Assembly (NCBI GenBank): GCA_000231825.2
Contig: JH720303.1
Span: 1,264,574 to 1,328,573, forward strand
From: Tetrahymena elliotti 4EA
Lineage: Eukaryota; Ciliophora; Oligohymenophorea; Hymenostomatida; Tetrahymenidae
Reading direction: 5' to 3'
DNA length: 64,000 nt
Part shown: positions 49,273 to 61,544 of the stretch, one piece after another
How positions within the stretch are numbered: the stretch's first letter is position 1
Layout of the letters: each line of letters opens with the position of its first letter
Notes under the pieces: model-generated
What the model saw: the letters and a program-made list of their open reading frames with translations, nothing else
Told to the model about the DNA's origin: nothing
The model's database searches: none
Program-made: the position numbers and the translations under genes

Positions 49273-50022
49273 TTAAATTATTTTAATTCTTTTATTATTT
49301 ATATGATTTCCACCCTAATCAATTAGTAAAAAATTATGAACTGAAAGTACGTTGATTTAAATTAGCAAATATTTTCAAGCTTTTTTAGATAAAATTCAAA
49401 AAATTTGGTTCATTGCCAACTTTTGGAATAGAATGGATTAAATTTATAAATTAATTTTATGGAAATTTTGAAATTTGAGATAGCAAGAATATCAACAAAG
49501 GATGTTTGAATTATTTAAATTAGGAGGGATTTCCTGTTAAAATATTTACAAATAATATTATGCATTGAATTAAGAATAGAGGATATTCATAATATGAGAG
49601 ATATTTTGTTTAATAAATCTCTTAACCAAAATTTTTTCGAAACAGAAGCAGATTAAATGAGGAAAATTTTGTTTCCTAAAAGAAAGTAATTTAATAGAGT
49701 TATAACAATAAATAAAATTAAGAAGTCTTAAGAGAAAGAGATTATTAGATAGCAAGCAATCTAGATTATTAAAATAAAGCACTCGGGGAGAAAAAACAAA
49801 ATTTCTTTCAAATTAATATTCACAGCATCATCTAAATATAAGAAATTGCAAGTGTCGAATCAAACAAGGTATTCAGTCTTCTTATCAATCTGTGTTACTA
49901 ATAATTATATTCATTTTATAAATCCTCAACAAAAGGCCTATACAGCATAATAAAGTAAGCTTAAACCAAATAACTAGGTACTAAGTACACGCATATAGTA
50001 GTAATATAAATAAGTTTTAAAG
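49273..50022. other. Spacer upstream of ING gene, partly open
   Basis: AT-rich. From an ATG at about 49599 the plus strand is open and in frame with the ING start (about 140 codons without TGA). The ING family aligns only from 50023, and codon quality here is poor. I treat it as 5' flank or leader. Confidence 0.4.
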
Positions 50023-51343
50023 ATGTCATAGCTTGAAGAATACTTAGAAAAAATTAACCATTTGCCTATAGATGTCAACAGATAATTGCGTTTAATAAAG
50101 GAATTAGACATCAGAATATAAGAAGGGTCAAGAAAGTTATAAGAATTATAAGAAGAATATCTCGCATAATTGAGATAAGCAAAGGATAAAAAATAGGAAT
50201 CTAAGAACTTAAAAGAAAAAAGAAGAAATATAGAGCGATTATAGAGAGAAGTTCTTGGATAATCAAAAGAAAAAGTAGGAATTGCTGAATAAATGTACTC
50301 ATCAGTAGATTAGTCAATAGTTGAATTAGAAAAAGATTTGAAAAAATTAGATGACTAATTAAGATAAAATCAAGTTGCTTAAGAGTAATACATATAAAAA
50401 AATGTATAATAAGAGGCTACTATAAAGAAAAAACCCAATAAAAAAGAAACTAAACACATGGATAAAACCAAATAACGCACAGAAAGACAGACATATTAAA
50501 GTAGAGTTTATATATAATAAATTAATAAATTCCCTTTTTCACTCAATTTTGTTTCTCACTTCCCTTTAATCAAATAACAAGCACTTAGTGTTACCAAGCA
50601 ATAAAAATTTTTTTACTCATCTAATTAGATAATTCACATTTAAAACACTAAAAATTTACAAATTAAAAAAAATCAAGCAAGCTAATAAGCAAACAAAAGC
50701 AAAAGGAAAATATTATCTAAAAATTAATTAAAGAGAATGCATTGTTATTTTTTATCAAATTTTTTGAAAAAAGATTATTTTTCATGAATTGAATTAATTA
50801 GATAGGTTGTAAAATGAATGAATAAATGTTAGAGAAATTTAAATCAACATTTTTCAAATTAAAAAAATAAAAATAAAAATAAAGATATACAATAAATTTA
50901 GATGCTAAGTCTATTTTTATTTCCACTCATACTGCATCATTTAAATGAAATCCCTTATGAATTTTCCATTCAATAATTTATGTTAATTTAATAATAGATG
51001 TAGAACCCTAATATAACGAAGGATTTGATCAAAATGAACCTAAGTATTGCTATTGTGATAAACCTTATTATGGAAATATGTAAGAAATTAAACTTTAACT
51101 ACTTAGAATTGTTTATTATTTTAAATTATTCAATATCTAATTTTCTTCTAATCTTCTAATAAGATCTTTTTTAAATGAAAAAAGTAATAACATTTTAATA
51201 ATTTATTTGTAAAATAACAAAGGATTTATTGTGAATCTGAATATTGTGAAAGAGAATGGTTCCATTATGAATGTGTAGGTATAACAGAAGCTCCTGAAGG
51301 TAGTTGGTTTTGTAAAGACTGTCTTAAAAAACTAAAGAAGTGA
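50023..51343 (+). CDS. ING-family PHD-finger chromatin protein
   Basis: Three exons (50023-50500, 50998-51079, 51223-51343) give 226 aa. The N-terminal ING helix is recognisable: LEEYLEKINHLPIDVNRQLR, then LIKELDIRIQ. A lysine-rich basic linker follows. At the C-terminus is a PHD finger with C4HC3 ligands: PKYCYCDKPYYGNM, then IYCESEYCEREWFHYECVGI, then GSWFCKDCLKK. The tyrosine before the first Cys, the Met and the Trp that form the H3K4me3 aromatic pocket in ING proteins are in place. ING proteins target histone acetyltransferase or deacetylase complexes to methylated H3K4. The start was chosen where family similarity begins. Intron 1 is about 500 nt, intron 2 about 143 nt. Confidence 0.93.
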
Positions 51344-52750
51344 TTCACTTTTAGTAGATTACTAATTAAATAATTTTAAAATAAAATAATATAATAAATA
51401 AATTAAATAAATCCTTGACTCATTTATTTATTTTTAAATAATTTGAATTTAACAACCAACCATGGAGCATAAAGACAAAGCAAGTATAATTTTTCTCAAA
51501 CTAAAAATAAATAAATTTGAAAACAAAGACAGAAAGTTGGCTTAGTTAGTTAGTTAGCTTGTTTTCTTGCTTGCTTAACTATTTCGTACAAAATCTATAA
51601 TTTGTAAAAACAAAAATAAAATATCTATCAATTAAATAATTAAAATTAACATTTTTGCTGAAAAGCCTATTAATATTATTAACAAGTATTAGTATTTAAT
51701 ACTTTTTATATATTTAAATAAATATGTTGTAATTAATCACAAATTAGTTTTCAAAATATTTATTCTTTAACTATCATAATCTTAAAAAAATTTCAACTAA
51801 ATGTATTTTACTCATTCATTTAATATTTTTGGATTTTATTCAAAAATTAATGAGTAAAATTAAAATTTTCTTAAATTCTTTCTTTTATTTTGGATTTATT
51901 ATTTAAATTTTTGTAGTCTCTATTTTACCTCTTAGATAAAAGTAAAAACAATTTAAAAAATAATTAAAAATAAAACATTATTAAATAAAGATTAATATTT
52001 AAAGTTTTTATTCTGCTGAGAACAATTTTACAAAAACTTTAAAATTTAATTTAATAAATTTAGTGTTGGTGTGTAATTAAAAAAAAGTAACTTGGATAAA
52101 TCTAAGTAATGCAATTCTTCCTTTAATATTTCAATTAGGTTTCTTCAATTTAAATATGATAAATAACTTAACAAATTAAAATCTATTATGTAAAAAATAA
52201 AGATTTTTTTTTTGTGATGATGAAATAAAGATCAATTAAAAATAGGATTAGTGAATGAAAATACAGTCACCAACGGTAAAGTAATCAAGTGGTTAAATAA
52301 ATACTAATGATTGGTATTTAAACAAAAATCTTATTGATAATATTTCTAATAAGATTTATAATAAAACTAGAGGTTAATATTAAAAGGAGATCTATTTGAT
52401 TAGTGTGATTAACTTCTGTTAATATTTTTTATTTCAATTTGCAATCAAAATCAACTTCAAATTTTTGTTATCTTTCCACCTTGAGATTTAATTAATTAAT
52501 TATCAACCAAAAACAAAAATATTATAAATATCTTAAATATTTTTTGTTTTCTTATCAAAAAACTTTTCTAAGCCTGATTTTCATAAAACACTAATATCAA
52601 CATTTACTTACTCTTCATCGAACATTATCCAGCATATAATATCATAGAAATATATTAGCACATATATCTTTAATCTTCTATTTGGTAATTGATTGTGGGT
52701 ATTTTGATTGAGTTCTCAAGAAAACTTTAATCATATTGAAAAATAAAAAA
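51344..52750. other. Spacer before the giant surface-protein genes
   Basis: 1.4 kb, AT-rich, with a TTAG tetranucleotide run (51542-51557). A GTGATGATG stretch at about 52215 resembles a box C but has no box D partner. No coding frame with good codon use. Confidence 0.45.
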
Positions 52751-55700
52751 ATGAAAAACTATTTCTTGATTGCTTTGAATATTCTAATTATTCAGGTTAT
52801 AACAGCTTTATGTGGAACGATTTAAGGTTGGGATTTAGAAAAAATACAAGGATATGATGGTTCTACATAAGGCTATAAACTTTATATAAGTTTAGACTCT
52901 GGATTAGGACCCCAAGATTTTATTTAAATTGTATTTCCTCGCGATTTAGGAACAAATGTCTAAGCTAGTTTATACCTTTATTAAAATAATATGTTGATAG
53001 CCGATTAGAGAGATTATTCAAATAAAATAGTGGAAGCTGCTCCTTTCTAGAATTCTTTTAACTACTATTTTTAAATTGGATATTAGTTACAACCTCAAAT
53101 TTGGTACACTCTAGTTCTAACTTCTATAGCCTAGCCTCCTTTACAGACTCTTTACTAAGATCCTATTATGTTGTAAACTGTCTCAGATTCATGCAGTTCA
53201 GGGGGAAGCTGTACTCCTATAATTTATGATATGAATCACTCTTTTGCTCTACTTTACGATACTTTGCCATAAAATCTTCCTAACCCAAATATAAATGTTT
53301 CATTTTAGGCTATTAACAATTACAATTTACTTCCTGGTTCAAGTTATTATACTTTTATAGATATAACTCCTACTGTTTCAGACCCATTAGGTGCAACCTA
53401 TTATATTTCAATAGAATAAAGTGCATCTAATTTAGGATTAGGTACATTATTTCATACATATTTAAAATATAGGAATATTCATAAAATTAAATCAACTAAA
53501 TCTTACTAGTTTTTATTGCATAATAAAGCAAAAAACAGAAAAATATGATTAATATTTTTATAAAATTAAAAGGAATTGACTAAGATTTTAAATTTAAGGG
53601 TGCTTGTTATTCTGATGTTGTTAATTGTAACTCAAATAGTTTACCAAGTTGTATTAGTATATCCTAAGTAAGTTTTTAATTTTAAAATATTGTTATAATA
53701 AAATTTTATATTTATTTAAAAGGTACAGAGTTCTACTTGCTTAATAGATAAATTATTTGCAAAACTTACGTTTAACATTAACTAGGCTTTAGTTTAGGGA
53801 TAGACTTTCAGAATCAAAGTCGAACTTGAGAATCCTATTTATTAATCACAACGTGATATCAATGTTTATGCTGTTGGAAAAACTTCTTCAAACACTATTG
53901 AAAAAGGAACTTCTATTAATGCTTTAAAAACTTAATTAATAAACATTTCCCATTCATAATTCACATATTTGTGGGGAATTCCAGATAACTAACCTTTCTT
54001 ATCAGGTGATATCCCATACAGTCTTTTTAGAAGTGGAGCTAATTTATTCACAATGAATAGTGTTAAAGTTTCATTTACAGTAGATTAAACAATACCTATG
54101 GGTTAGGAGTTTGCAGTAACAGTTTGCTTCGGATAAGCAACTGATATTTTGACTAATTCTATCGTCACAAATTTACCTCGCTTAGATCTTAACAAAAACC
54201 CATCATGCTATACTTCAATAAACCCAGCTATTAACTCATGTGTCATCTGTGAGCAAGTAAATAATAAAAAAAAAATACTTTTTTTAAAAAATATTTATTT
54301 TAATAATATAAAAGGTTGGTGCTCTTGCTTACTCAAATTATAACTATTTTATAGCAGCTAAAGTTTATTACTCTAGCTCAACTCAGCTCACAATTACAAG
54401 TTTTGGTTCAGTTTCTATTGTGCTAAAGAATTAATTATCTGCTCTTTTGTATAATTCCTATTAAGGTGAAACTGTTTAACTTTAGGCTAACACAGAATAT
54501 CTCGATTTAAACGGATTCCATTCAAATCAGTTTGGTATGGGTTATACATAAATTGTTTCAGTACCTGATAATTAATCACTTTCTGGAACTGCTGATGGAA
54601 TAGGATAATTCCTTTCCTCAAGCAAGAAAAATACTGTTGGTATAATCCCTGATTCAAGCTAAAGCTAGTAGCTCCTATTCTTTCTCTAAGTTCCTCAAGC
54701 TAATTATGCAGGCCTTTCATCGTAATTATTTCAGATATTTAGTTAATGTTATTATATTTAAATTAAACGTAACCTTAGAAATCCAGGAAATAGTGTTTAT
54801 AATTTCAGAATGTCAGTCATGTTTAATCCTAATGTGCTCACTTATCAGCAAGGATTTGATTAGTTTGGTATTGATTTTGCAGCATTTTAATTAGGAACAC
54901 CTACAGTACCTAACTAATGGAATGTAAACTAAGTTTCTTGTTATGCTACTAATACATGTACATGGTACAATTAAAATGGTTAAAATAAACCAATAAATAA
55001 TTTAGAATAAAGCCCTTCAAGTGCATCAGCTGTTTATAGTATTCAGAGATTTGATTGCATAAGTAAATTAGTAAATATATATAAAATTATTATATTTTTT
55101 TGATATAAATAATTAATTTAGCAAGTAATTTTGCTGACTGTTACAACTGGAAAGGTTTTAACTCTGCAACTTCAGGGTCCTCAGGTGCCTTTTCTATGAG
55201 AAGAGTTCAATTTAAATCTGGATTCCAATCATAGATTTAACCTGATGATTAATTACTAGATTTTGTGATTGCATTTTAAAGAGGTTTAATTACTGGAAGT
55301 AGCCAAGTTCAATATTTGCTTGTAACTGCTTAACTAGTTAATGCATACACAATTTCATTCAGTTAATTACAAAATGCAAAAATTAGTTTTGTTAACTTTA
55401 GTGACAAAACTCTCAATCCAGGACATAAGATACCTACCTTTTTAAGGATTGGAGGCAGTATATTACCCTCTGAGAATTTACAAGCAACCGCTATAGCAGT
55501 AAGTTATTTCTGACATCTTTTTTCATAATTTGAATAAAAAATAAAATGTAGATTTTCTTTGATTAATCAATTGAAGTTAATTGGTTTTATGATGAGCAAG
55601 GTACTTAAGGGAGATAAACTAATAAAAAAATTGGGTGCTCAGCTGGTGATTGCTATTTATATGATGCTAAAATAGTCAACGGTTAAGAAACATGGATGAA

Positions 55701-58700
55701 TAATGTAATGGTATTAGCTACTAATATTATGAACATTGAAAATGAATTTAACTTGCTCATACCTGTCTAAAACGTTATGAGTGGATCAACAGTTTCTTTC
55801 CCAACTAGATTAAATATTGCTTTTTGCAATTTCAGCAGAACTTCATTAGGGGTAAGAAACTAATTAAATGTTTTATCAATTTATAGAGTTTATGGAGCAA
55901 CTGTAAATGGAGTAATCACTTAGCCTATTACTCCTATAAATGGATTAAATTTAAATTTATTCCCCAATACTTTGAGCTTTAGCTCATCAACATGGTAAGC
56001 AGACACAGGTAAAAATTAAGTTTAAATTAAAAAGATTTGAATGAGTAATATTTATTTTTAAATAGGTTATCTTGCTAAATATACTCTTTAAACTTCTAGT
56101 ATGCAACCTTTTGGAAGCACTAATACATTATTTGCAGCTGATTCATCAACAACATTTCCAGGAAGTACATTTAATTCTTAGTATAAAGGTGCTGGTGTTA
56201 CACTTTGTAGCTTGCATTTTAATGTTTTTGGACCTAGCCAACTTTCATTTGCTTAGCCTCCTTATGGTGTAATCGGCAGCTGCACAAACTTTAGCTATAC
56301 ATTTAATGATAATTCAAGTGGGAACCTTTATACAGATTTTAACAATAAAAGAATTTATTGCTCATACTGTCCTGTTGATTAGCCATACCCTAACTTAAAT
56401 ACTGCGTAATTATTTCTATCAATTTGCAATTTCTTTAAATTATTTTACTTTTATCTAGCCAAGGAAATATAATATGGAATAATCCTTATTTCAACTAATA
56501 CTTTACTGCTAATTTTAATATTCAAAGTGTTTTCACATATGCTTTTTCCTCTAGTGTTGGTAAAATATATTCTATGTATTCTGATAATTAGTAAGTAAGC
56601 TCCTTAAATTACAACACCTGCTTAATTAAAAACATAATGAATCCAATCTATCCAAATTCTTTAGGTAAGTAAGTTGTATAGTTATCTTACTAAGTAAAAG
56701 CTTAACTCTAACTAGATAGTTTAGCATAAATTGGTTATGGATTTGTTTAAATTGTATTTACTTTTAGTTAATCAATATCATAAATCAGTTTTATAGCTAA
56801 CAGCTGTACTTTGCTTACTTAATCTTCTGTATTATTGACCTGCACCTTATCTACAACTTCAAACTCTATAATATTTATCATAAACCCTTAATCAACTACT
56901 TATTTGTTTTAAGTTTTAGAGACAGTTACTTTCTAAATTTATGCTAAAAGTAAATAAATAATTTACAAAAAATCATTTTAATCTATTATTCATTTTTTTA
57001 GCAAATAATTTATTAGCTGGAATACCAAATTTAACATATTAAGTTTCTGTTAATCTTCCAACTTAGAAAGGAGGAAATATCAGAATATTTGGACTTGACA
57101 CAACTGCAGCTACAAATACTTATTCTCTCTTTGCTTAATGTTAAGGAGGAAGTTTTGCATTTTCCACTATGTCATATAGCAATTTTATGAGTGTAGGAAA
57201 TTTAAAGTTTGACATTTTTAATGTAGGTGCAAGGTCACCTTTTAATTTTACCATCATTCCTCAGTAAAGAGAGAGATTCTATTCCTCATCATATTTTTCA
57301 ATAGACTTTGGGTTTTTAAGAGGAGGAAATGCTAATCTTGTTGGAGATAATAAGTTCAGGTAAATCTCATTTAATAAATTCTCTTTTCAATGTATATTTT
57401 TCATATATTCTTCCAATAAAGATGTGTTGTTTACGAAGCACCAAGTACATTTACTTAATCGGGAATCAGTGCTTTAGGAAGTTATTCAATAAGTTGGAGA
57501 TGGAAACGTATTGAGTATAACTCAGCACTAAAAGATGTAAGAATATACCCAAAAGATGATATTATGCAACCAAGCAACTATAACTTTTTACTTTAATGCT
57601 ATGGGGGTATTGTTCCAGCTCCAGGTGGAGTGGAAGCATCAGAAGTTCTTCAAGCATATTGGATGGATGGTACTGATACTCTTTAAAAAACAGCTTCACC
57701 TTATCCATATCCTTCGTAAGATGTTATAAGTACAACTAATATTTAGAGTTCAATAATTACATTAGAAAAAAAATATTGGGTAAGTAATGGTAACGAAGCA
57801 ATTTATTCTTTTAAGCTTTAGAATAATAACTTTAACCTAGATTTCTTCTCTCGTATTTATGTAGAGTTTCCTTATTTTATTCCACCAGGAGTAAATAGGG
57901 AGAATAATCCAGAATGCTATATTAGAGTTAATTCAGTACCAGCAAATTCATTCCCTCCATTTTCAGATTATTAATTAGCTTTCTGTGAAATTAGTGGAGA
58001 GAGGAGAGTCACTGTTTGGTCAAATAAAGAAATTTAGTTAGGAAGTTAGTTTTATTTGGATATTTATGGAGTTTTATAACCAACTTTTTATCGTTTTAAT
58101 ACCATAAATCCTTAAATATGGATTGGATTTGATAATGACTCTTTGCTATCAAATGGAATTTAAGAATTCAATTATATAGCTGATTAAAAAACACCTAATC
58201 CAACAGCAGCCTCAACATTTCCTCTAAATGTTTTTAAAGTCACAAGTGTTAAAGTTAGTAATACTGTCATTCGTTCAACATTTACATTAGCAATAACTTT
58301 CGTTTAAGATCCTTAATAACTCTAATCAGGGAATTTCATGTATCTCTTACTTACTTAAAGTTTATCAGATATGAATAAATTAGGATAAAGCATTGTTTGT
58401 ACACTATTCAATTAAGCAGATATGAATACAAATTTAGCTCAAGAGTGCAATTTCTTGAGTTCAAGACTTATTATTATCAAAAGAAATAGCTAAGCTCCAA
58501 CCTTTACATCTTCATAAAACAATTATGTTTTAGCAATTGAAAACCTTCCAACTCCAAATTATGTTCCACCTTTAGTGAAAAATTAAATACGTTTTATGCT
58601 TTATAATTCCTATGGATTAAGTAATTTATTTGATTAGTATGTTGACTTTATGGCATTAGATTATTATGGTGGAATTGTGTCCTTTAATTCCGATCCAAAT

Positions 58701-60907
58701 AGACTAAATTTAGGCTGGTATATTTATGATTTAGTAAAAAGCACAGATTCAACAAATTCAAATAATAATGTTGTAGCATAAAACTTTGAATCTAATGGAG
58801 TTGTCTATGTTTATATTGGATATTATAAAAAATTAGTCTAATTACAACCAGACAAAAATGCTTTTTCTTTAAATATGAATATTACATTTTCTGGAAATAC
58901 TTAAAAGTTCTCATTCAGACCAAATATATTTAATGCTCTTAGTGGTAGTAATATGATGCAATTTAGTATGGCTGCACTTTAAACAACTCCTACTGGTATT
59001 GAAATTTTAAATGCTAACAAAATTGGTGATCCTAATAATGTTTACACACCAATTCCTGCATTAAAAGTCATAATAAGTGGTTAATTATGCCAAATAAACT
59101 CTAGATTTTCAACTTACAATATACCAATTGGTGGTTTTTCACTACCTATTGAGTTAGATTTCTTTAATTGTATGCCTGTTAATGATATAACCTATTCTCC
59201 AATTTTCAATAATCTTAGTACAAATAATCTAAGTATTGTTAGGTAATTAATTCTTTTTAGATTAAATTTAATTTTGATTCGAAAAATCATTTTTTCTTTT
59301 CTGAAAATTAATTCATTTTTTAATTCTAAAACCAAAAGCTAATACCTTGTTAATTCAGTTACAAGTTCTAAATTAGATCCTAGAATGCTTTTCGTAGTTT
59401 AGGAAATATCAAAAGATAGAAGCAAAATAGGTAATGCTATAACATTAGATTTTAAAATTGGGGGAACCAATGGTAAATCGTATTAAACTCCAGTTAGCAT
59501 TAGTTTAGTATTAGTAGATCCAAATTAGAGCTCATATAGTTTATCTCCTGTAGCCTCTTAAATACCAAATGTTTAAATTGGGCTAAATAATGTAACATTT
59601 AGCATGCAGTGTAGCCAACCATCTATAATCTTTTGGGCTGTTGGTAAAAAAATAAATTATTTTAGAAAAATGAATTTACAAAATTGAAAATATTTATTTC
59701 AAAAAGGATTAAACCCATCTTTGGCTAATATTGATATAAACGCCATGAAAAGCAAAGTAACAGGAGCTAATGGTCTAATTCCTAATATCACTGATACAAA
59801 TGATTAGGACCTTAAAATGTTTGGAACAGAAATAGCATATTCAGCAACACCCTTAACTAAAGTTATTTCTTAGCTTAGGCCAAATGGAAACTATGATTTT
59901 AAATATTTTTGTACAAATTAAATGGGCTAAGATAGCATTATCTAAACTACAAGCTGGAAAATTCCTGACAATGGATCATTTTTGATGAAACTTACATTTT
60001 CTTTTTCTTCATATATAACTTTCCAACAACAAAATAATATTGCTTGTGGACTGTCATAATATTTCTCTATAGATTCAACAAGAGTAATTACTGATTTATC
60101 TACCGTTTGTGGAAGATATCCCAATTATTCAAATCTAAATATCAATAATTTAATTGTGAGAACATCATAAAATGGCCAATATTTGTAATCAATTAAATCA
60201 CTATTATAAAATTAATTGTTATTAAATGGTAATTTTCTATTTTATTTAAAGGTATAATTTCTACATACAACCTAATTATTTAGCTACAACTGATTTGACA
60301 AACCTTTCTGTGAGAGAAAAAGTAAATTCCAATAATTTCATTTATTCCTTCCTCAATACAGTTACTAATCCTCAAAGCTTGCCAAGCCTAACTCAAGTAA
60401 TAACATAAGATGTGGTTTCAGTTAATACTCCTGAAATTGCATAAACTGGTTAAATTTTAACTTAATAAACTATTTCTTACACTTATTTTACACTTCGAAG
60501 TGTTGATGGGTATATTATAGTTGGTTTAGAAGAGGGACAACAAAGTGTTATCCCTTCTGCTTCTTAAATTAAACAAGGTTTAAATGCTTAAAATGCTAAG
60601 CTTTATACTTTTGAAATGAGAAGTACTCGTAGAGAAGTGTAATAAGAATTTAAATTTATTTAGCTTCACCCAGGAACATAGTAAAATTTTTAAATTATTA
60701 TTTTCTTTCTAAAATTTTAATTAAAACATTAGATATACTGCTTACTTCTATGGGTCTAATGATGATCCAAGTTCTAATTCCATTACAACATAACCAATTA
60801 TTATCACTTTTAAGACACTTGGAGACTCTTATAGTGTGAAAACAGTAAATTCTTAGATTTTGAAATTCGCTTGTACATTGATAGCTCTTTTACTAGTAAA
60901 TATTTGA
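52751..60907 (+). CDS. Giant secreted, probably GPI-anchored surface protein (paralogue 1)
   Basis: The N-terminus is a signal peptide (MKNYFLIALNILIIQVITAL, then C). The body of over 2,000 residues is a mixed beta-type sequence rich in Ser, Thr, Asn, Gln and Tyr with scattered Cys, for example DSCSSGGSCTPIIYDMNHSF, NSIVTNLPRLDLNKNPSCY and DCYNWKGFNSA. The C-terminus ends NSQILKFACTLIALLLVNI then TGA (60905-60907), a hydrophobic tail without cytosolic residues, as in GPI-attachment signals. About 20 short introns interrupt it, so internal boundaries are not all certain. It is followed 637 bp later by a paralogue with the same domain order and matching intron positions. No known domain family was recognised, and it lacks the regular Cys spacing of ciliate immobilization antigens. 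Confidence 0.72.
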
Positions 60908-61544
60908 GATAATAGGAATGTTTAAATTTATTCTAATTTAATAATTTTGTATGACGAAATCTATGTTAACGATATTAAAAGTAATTTAATAATATATCTT
61001 AAAATAAATATAAAAATTATCTTTTAAAAATAAAAATTTAATTATTTCAATTGTCTATTTTTTATTTTAAATGTTTTCAAAGATACGAAAAGAACAATTT
61101 AAAATTACATATTAATTATTTTAAATAATACATATATTTATGCCTTATTCTAATCTTTTTGGATATGTATTTATTTTAGGAATAGTGATGAATGGTATTT
61201 AATGCAAGAATATAAAAAATCCAAAAATAAGCAGGAAATACAAATTATTGACTTGAAATGAGATAAGTTGTGACTTATATTTCATAAATTCAGGGTATAA
61301 ATAAGTATTTTTAATTTTTACTTATTAACCCTCACGAAAATAAGATATAATTCAATTTTCAATAAAAATCTAATTAATAATTGAAAAAGATTTATTTTAA
61401 CTTCTTTAAATTTTTGAAGTCTAATTTAGAATATCAACTAAAACCTATCTTAGTGTAAATTTTAATATTTTGTTAGAAATTCAAAAAGACTCTTTAACTG
61501 TTAACTCCGAAACTTCTTAAATTCTACCAAGTTGCCAAGTTGGA
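60908..61544. other. Spacer between tandem surface-protein genes
   Basis: 637 bp, AT-rich, with the 3' flank of paralogue 1 and the promoter of paralogue 2. Nothing else recognised. Confidence 0.45.

Noticed and set aside
52207..52330. Possible box C/D snoRNA starting with GTGATGATG
   Set aside because: Good box C but no CTGA box D within a normal distance and no flanking stem.
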